Below are positions 14,998 through 17,417 of a DNA stretch of 17,417 nucleotides, piece after piece. Position numbers and translations under genes: made by a program. The stretch's first letter is position 1, and every line of letters begins with the position of its first letter. The notes under the pieces are model-generated. The model saw only the letters and a program-made list of their open reading frames with translations. It did no database searches and was not told where the DNA came from. Source of the stretch: Victivallales bacterium (GTDB taxonomy: Bacteria; Verrucomicrobiota; Lentisphaeria; Victivallales; JAADHT01); NCBI GenBank assembly GCA_016930955.1, contig JAFGFR010000216.1, positions 1-17,417 on the forward strand, written 5' to 3'.

Positions 14998-17417
14998 ATG
15001 TGGAGAAGTGAGTTTGCAAGAGGCTTGGTGGCTAGGCTCCCTAAGACTGGAACACTCGTCCGCATGGGGATTATAGCCTCCGTGTCGATGATGGTTTCCG
15101 CATCCGTCGTTTGCTTGGATATTGGCACCCTCGAGGACATGTCGCCTAACCGAGAGGTAAGTGGAGTAGTGGAGTCCCCCGGGGAAGGCTTGGTGAAGTT
15201 GAAGGCCAATCCATCCTGGGGAATGAAAACAGCCTCTTTCCTTGGCGTGGCTATGCCAGCCGGTGATGGCGACTGGACCGTGGAGGGGGATCTGGTGTTC
15301 CGTTCTGACTTGTTGGGCCAACACGCGGGAATATTCGTGGGGATCCCGGATTCGGCTGTAACCTTGTCGCTTGGTCGTCTTGCGGGAGAGCAGGGAGTGG
15401 AATTCAATATCGGACTGATAAATAATGTGGCGAATCGGTGCGAATTGACACCCCTAGTGACGTATTCGACTGGAATTGCGGTGCGTCTGCGCATGGCCAA
15501 GATCGGCGACAACCTGTGGGGATTTTTCAGCGTTGACTCGGGCGGCAGCTGGGAGCAGGCCGGGGTGTTGCCGGCACCAACCGATAATCCGGCCAGTTTT
15601 GGGATTTTTCTGGAAGACCGTAATACCTACGAGAACGAAACGCGTATCGCCGATCCATCAGTTATAACGAACGGCGAGGCGGTTTTTAGTTCTCTTGGCT
15701 ATTCGGCGGGAGCCGATGATCGTTTGCTGGCGGCCATTCCACGGGTTTACTTGAATGTCAAACTCAAGAATGTTGAGCCCCAAAAACAGACCAAAGTTGG
15801 CGGGGTGTTATACGGGAAAATGCACGAGCGGCTATTTCGTTTTGGCATGGATGGCGGCACTTTAAAAAGGCTGGATGTCAGTTGGGCAAAGCCCTTGCCT
15901 TGGGCGGAAATTCCCAAGACGGCGGCACTTGTTCCAGGAGGCGAGACCGGATGGGTGGATGTTTCGGAAATTTTCGCTGTTCCCCGAACCCAGTCGGTGT
16001 TGGCGCTTTCTTTCTTCCAAGACGAGTTGGGACAAGCCGCTGGCCAGGATTTGGGCAATGTCGGGCTTGCGGATGTGGAGGTTTGTTTTGCCACTGCTCC
16101 ATCAAAGGATGCCGTGGTCAAAACCATCCAATGGCGTGCCGAGTATCCGACTCTGGGGATGTTGCTTCCGCGCAATGCTGGAGGATTGGCAGAATGGGGC
16201 GGTGAGGTCAGGACATTGGACGAATACGCCAGTTCTATTCATTGCAAGCTTGATCAAATGGGTGCCAAGCCCTTAAAGCCAAGTGCAATCTGGTCTGCCG
16301 CCTGCTATAGTCTTGGATATTGGGGGTGTTTGTACTCTCCCGCCGGGCAGGCTGAAATGAGCAGTATCGCCGAGTATTTCGGTGCCCACACACCTTATGT
16401 CCTGTTTAACCCGGTTGTGACCAAAGATCCATGGGCAGACGATTTCGCGGAAAAAGTGGAAGAGTTGGTCGCTGGAGCCAAGGTGCCGGCTGAGGAAGGT
16501 GTTTGCTATGTCAAGCTTGGCGACGAGCCACATATCGTCCAGATCGGCCATCTTGCCGATTCTCACAACGGATTGACGCTTTACCGCAGGTGGCTTGCCG
16601 GGCACCTGGCAAATCCGAGTGAGGTTGGATTTGACTGCTGGGATGATGTCCTGCCACTGGAACGCAAGGATGTCGAGACCAAAGAACAGGCTCGCCTATA
16701 CTGGCTGACTGTTTGGTTTCTTCAGGAAGCCACGGCCGATATGTTCCGCGTCTACCGCGATGCTTTCCACAGGCGCTGGGACGGGCAGATCATGATCGGC
16801 ACTGATGCCTATTGGTCGGGTTTCGACTCAACCCCAGACTATTTTATCGAGGCGAAACTTCCAGCCTTCGATGTCTCCTCCCACCACTACGGCAGTGGTG
16901 ACACTGTTGGTGCCCGGCAGACCAATGCCGACTATTTTGTCGCCGACATGTTTCGTTCGGCCAAAAAATTCGGCAATATCGAGCGTCAAGGGGTATTGTG
17001 GTTTGTTTGCCGAATAGCCAATGCCGAGGGTGTTTTGCTCAGTGGCATCTCGGCGCTTAACCGTGGCACCACATTTTTTCATCTTTACGGCATGGGGCCG
17101 CGGGCCGCCGGCTGGGAATGGTTTCTTGACGACCAATGGAAAACCGAAGCTATGGCGGCGGCCGCCACCACGATGGAGGTTGCCAACCGCTACGCGCCGT
17201 ATCTGTTGTCCGGGGGCAGCCACAACCAGGCCGAGGTGGCCTTGGTGTTGAGCCGCAGCTCGGTGGTGTGGGCAGATGTCGCCGACGACCAGATGGTGCG
17301 CATATTTGGCCATGACTCCGCCAAGGAACTCGCCGGAGAACGTCGGACGGATGCTTCGGTTGGGCACGTCAGCGGCTGGGCTTGTGAAAGGAGAATGATC
17401 CACACCGCGCTGCAACA
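14998..17417 (+). CDS. Secreted GH42-like putative glycosidase with N-terminal lectin-like domain, paralogue 2 (3'-partial)
   Basis: The frame is open from the ATG at 14998 (ribosome site GGAGAG) to the right edge: at least 806 codons, without a stop. A long n-region (MWRSEFARGLVARLPKTGTL) leads into the signal helix VRMGIIASVSMMVSASVVC; an ATG at 15064 is an alternative start without a good ribosome site. Residues about 45-215 look like a beta-sandwich (ConA/LamG or DUF1349-like: DWTVEGDLVFRSD, IGDNLWGFFSVDSGGSW), absent from paralogue 1. From about residue 235 (VYLNVKLKNVEP) the protein is collinear with paralogue 1: ATAPSKDAV, KLGDEP (Glu510), HHYGSGD, NAEGVLLSG (Glu677) and GWEWF (Glu707). 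The Glu510-Glu707 spacing of 197 nearly matches the 201 of paralogue 1. The gap from the previous stop is 84 bp, so they may share a transcript. The extra domain could bind glycan. Confidence 0.72.
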   Translation, partial: MWRSEFARGLVARLPKTGTLVRMGIIASVSMMVSASVVCLDIGTLEDMSPNREVSGVVESPGEGLVKLKANPSWGMKTASFLGVAMPAGDGDWTVEGDLVFRSDLLGQHAGIFVGIPDSAVTLSLGRLAGEQGVEFNIGLINNVANRCELTPLVTYSTGIAVRLRMAKIGDNLWGFFSVDSGGSWEQAGVLPAPTDNPASFGIFLEDRNTYENETRIADPSVITNGEAVFSSLGYSAGADDRLLAAIPRVYLNVKLKNVEPQKQTKVGGVLYGKMHERLFRFGMDGGTLKRLDVSWAKPLPWAEIPKTAALVPGGETGWVDVSEIFAVPRTQSVLALSFFQDELGQAAGQDLGNVGLADVEVCFATAPSKDAVVKTIQWRAEYPTLGMLLPRNAGGLAEWGGEVRTLDEYASSIHCKLDQMGAKPLKPSAIWSAACYSLGYWGCLYSPAGQAEMSSIAEYFGAHTPYVLFNPVVTKDPWADDFAEKVEELVAGAKVPAEEGVCYVKLGDEPHIVQIGHLADSHNGLTLYRRWLAGHLANPSEVGFDCWDDVLPLERKDVETKEQARLYWLTVWFLQEATADMFRVYRDAFHRRWDGQIMIGTDAYWSGFDSTPDYFIEAKLPAFDVSSHHYGSGDTVGARQTNADYFVADMFRSAKKFGNIERQGVLWFVCRIANAEGVLLSGISALNRGTTFFHLYGMGPRAAGWEWFLDDQWKTEAMAAAATTMEVANRYAPYLLSGGSHNQAEVALVLSRSSVVWADVADDQMVRIFGHDSAKELAGERRTDASVGHVSGWACERRMIHTALQ

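Noticed and set aside
1..17417. CRISPR arrays, tRNA or rRNA genes, phage or defence modules
   Set aside because: No regularly spaced repeats, no tRNA-like cloverleaf or rRNA motif, and no integrase, nuclease or toxin-antitoxin-like gene was recognised on either strand.

Overview
The window looks like chromosomal DNA from a Gram-negative, polysaccharide-degrading bacterium of the Planctomycetota/Verrucomicrobiota/Lentisphaerota-Kiritimatiellota type. The clues are a type IV prepilin-like protein with a GFTLIELLVV leader and a C-terminal H-x-DG-type motif, large secreted glycosidase-like paralogues, a uroporphyrinogen-decarboxylase-like methyltransferase remnant of the kind common in those phyla, and Gfo/Idh/MocA plus sugar isomerase/epimerase gene sets. 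The phylum is inferred from gene content; no rRNA gene is present.

Left part (1-6292). A 5'-truncated iron-sulfur L-serine dehydratase is followed by an 11-TM HAAAP-family amino-acid permease, probably a serine or aromatic amino-acid uptake and deamination pair. Next comes a decayed corrinoid-methyltransferase-like (URO-D family) pseudogene with internal deletions and a missing C-terminus. A TatD-family hydrolase faces it on the minus strand. Divergent from tatD is a full-length RACo-like reductive activator of corrinoid proteins (2Fe-2S plus ASKHA domains), overlapping by 4 bp with D-aminoacyl-tRNA deacylase (dtd).

Middle part (6293-10940). An N-terminally truncated REP-associated tyrosine transposase (RAYT) has a REP-like hairpin with a GTAG head at its 3' end. 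Then a minus-strand operon, read right to left, encodes Gfo/Idh/MocA oxidoreductase, sugar isomerase/epimerase and a second Gfo/Idh/MocA oxidoreductase. It has a clear TTTACA-N17-TATAAT promoter. Upstream of it lies a minus-strand AraC-family regulator with a PocR-type sensor domain.

Right part (10941-17417). Divergent from the regulator is a plus-strand series: a roughly 250-nt hairpin-rich leader, a prepilin-like secreted protein, and two tandem paralogous secreted proteins that resemble clan-A (GH42-like) glycosidases. The second has an extra N-terminal lectin-like module and runs off the window.

The most interesting signal is regulatory. The same operator, two direct 15-bp half-sites (RGAC-N6-GCAAW) exactly 20 bp apart, occurs upstream of the oxidoreductase/isomerase operon and between the AraC/PocR regulator and the prepilin/glycosidase genes. 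In both places it has nearly the same distance and orientation relative to a TATAAT box. This suggests that one sugar-sensing regulator couples extracellular glycan attack by the secreted proteins to intracellular oxidation and isomerisation of the released sugar, and possibly represses itself.
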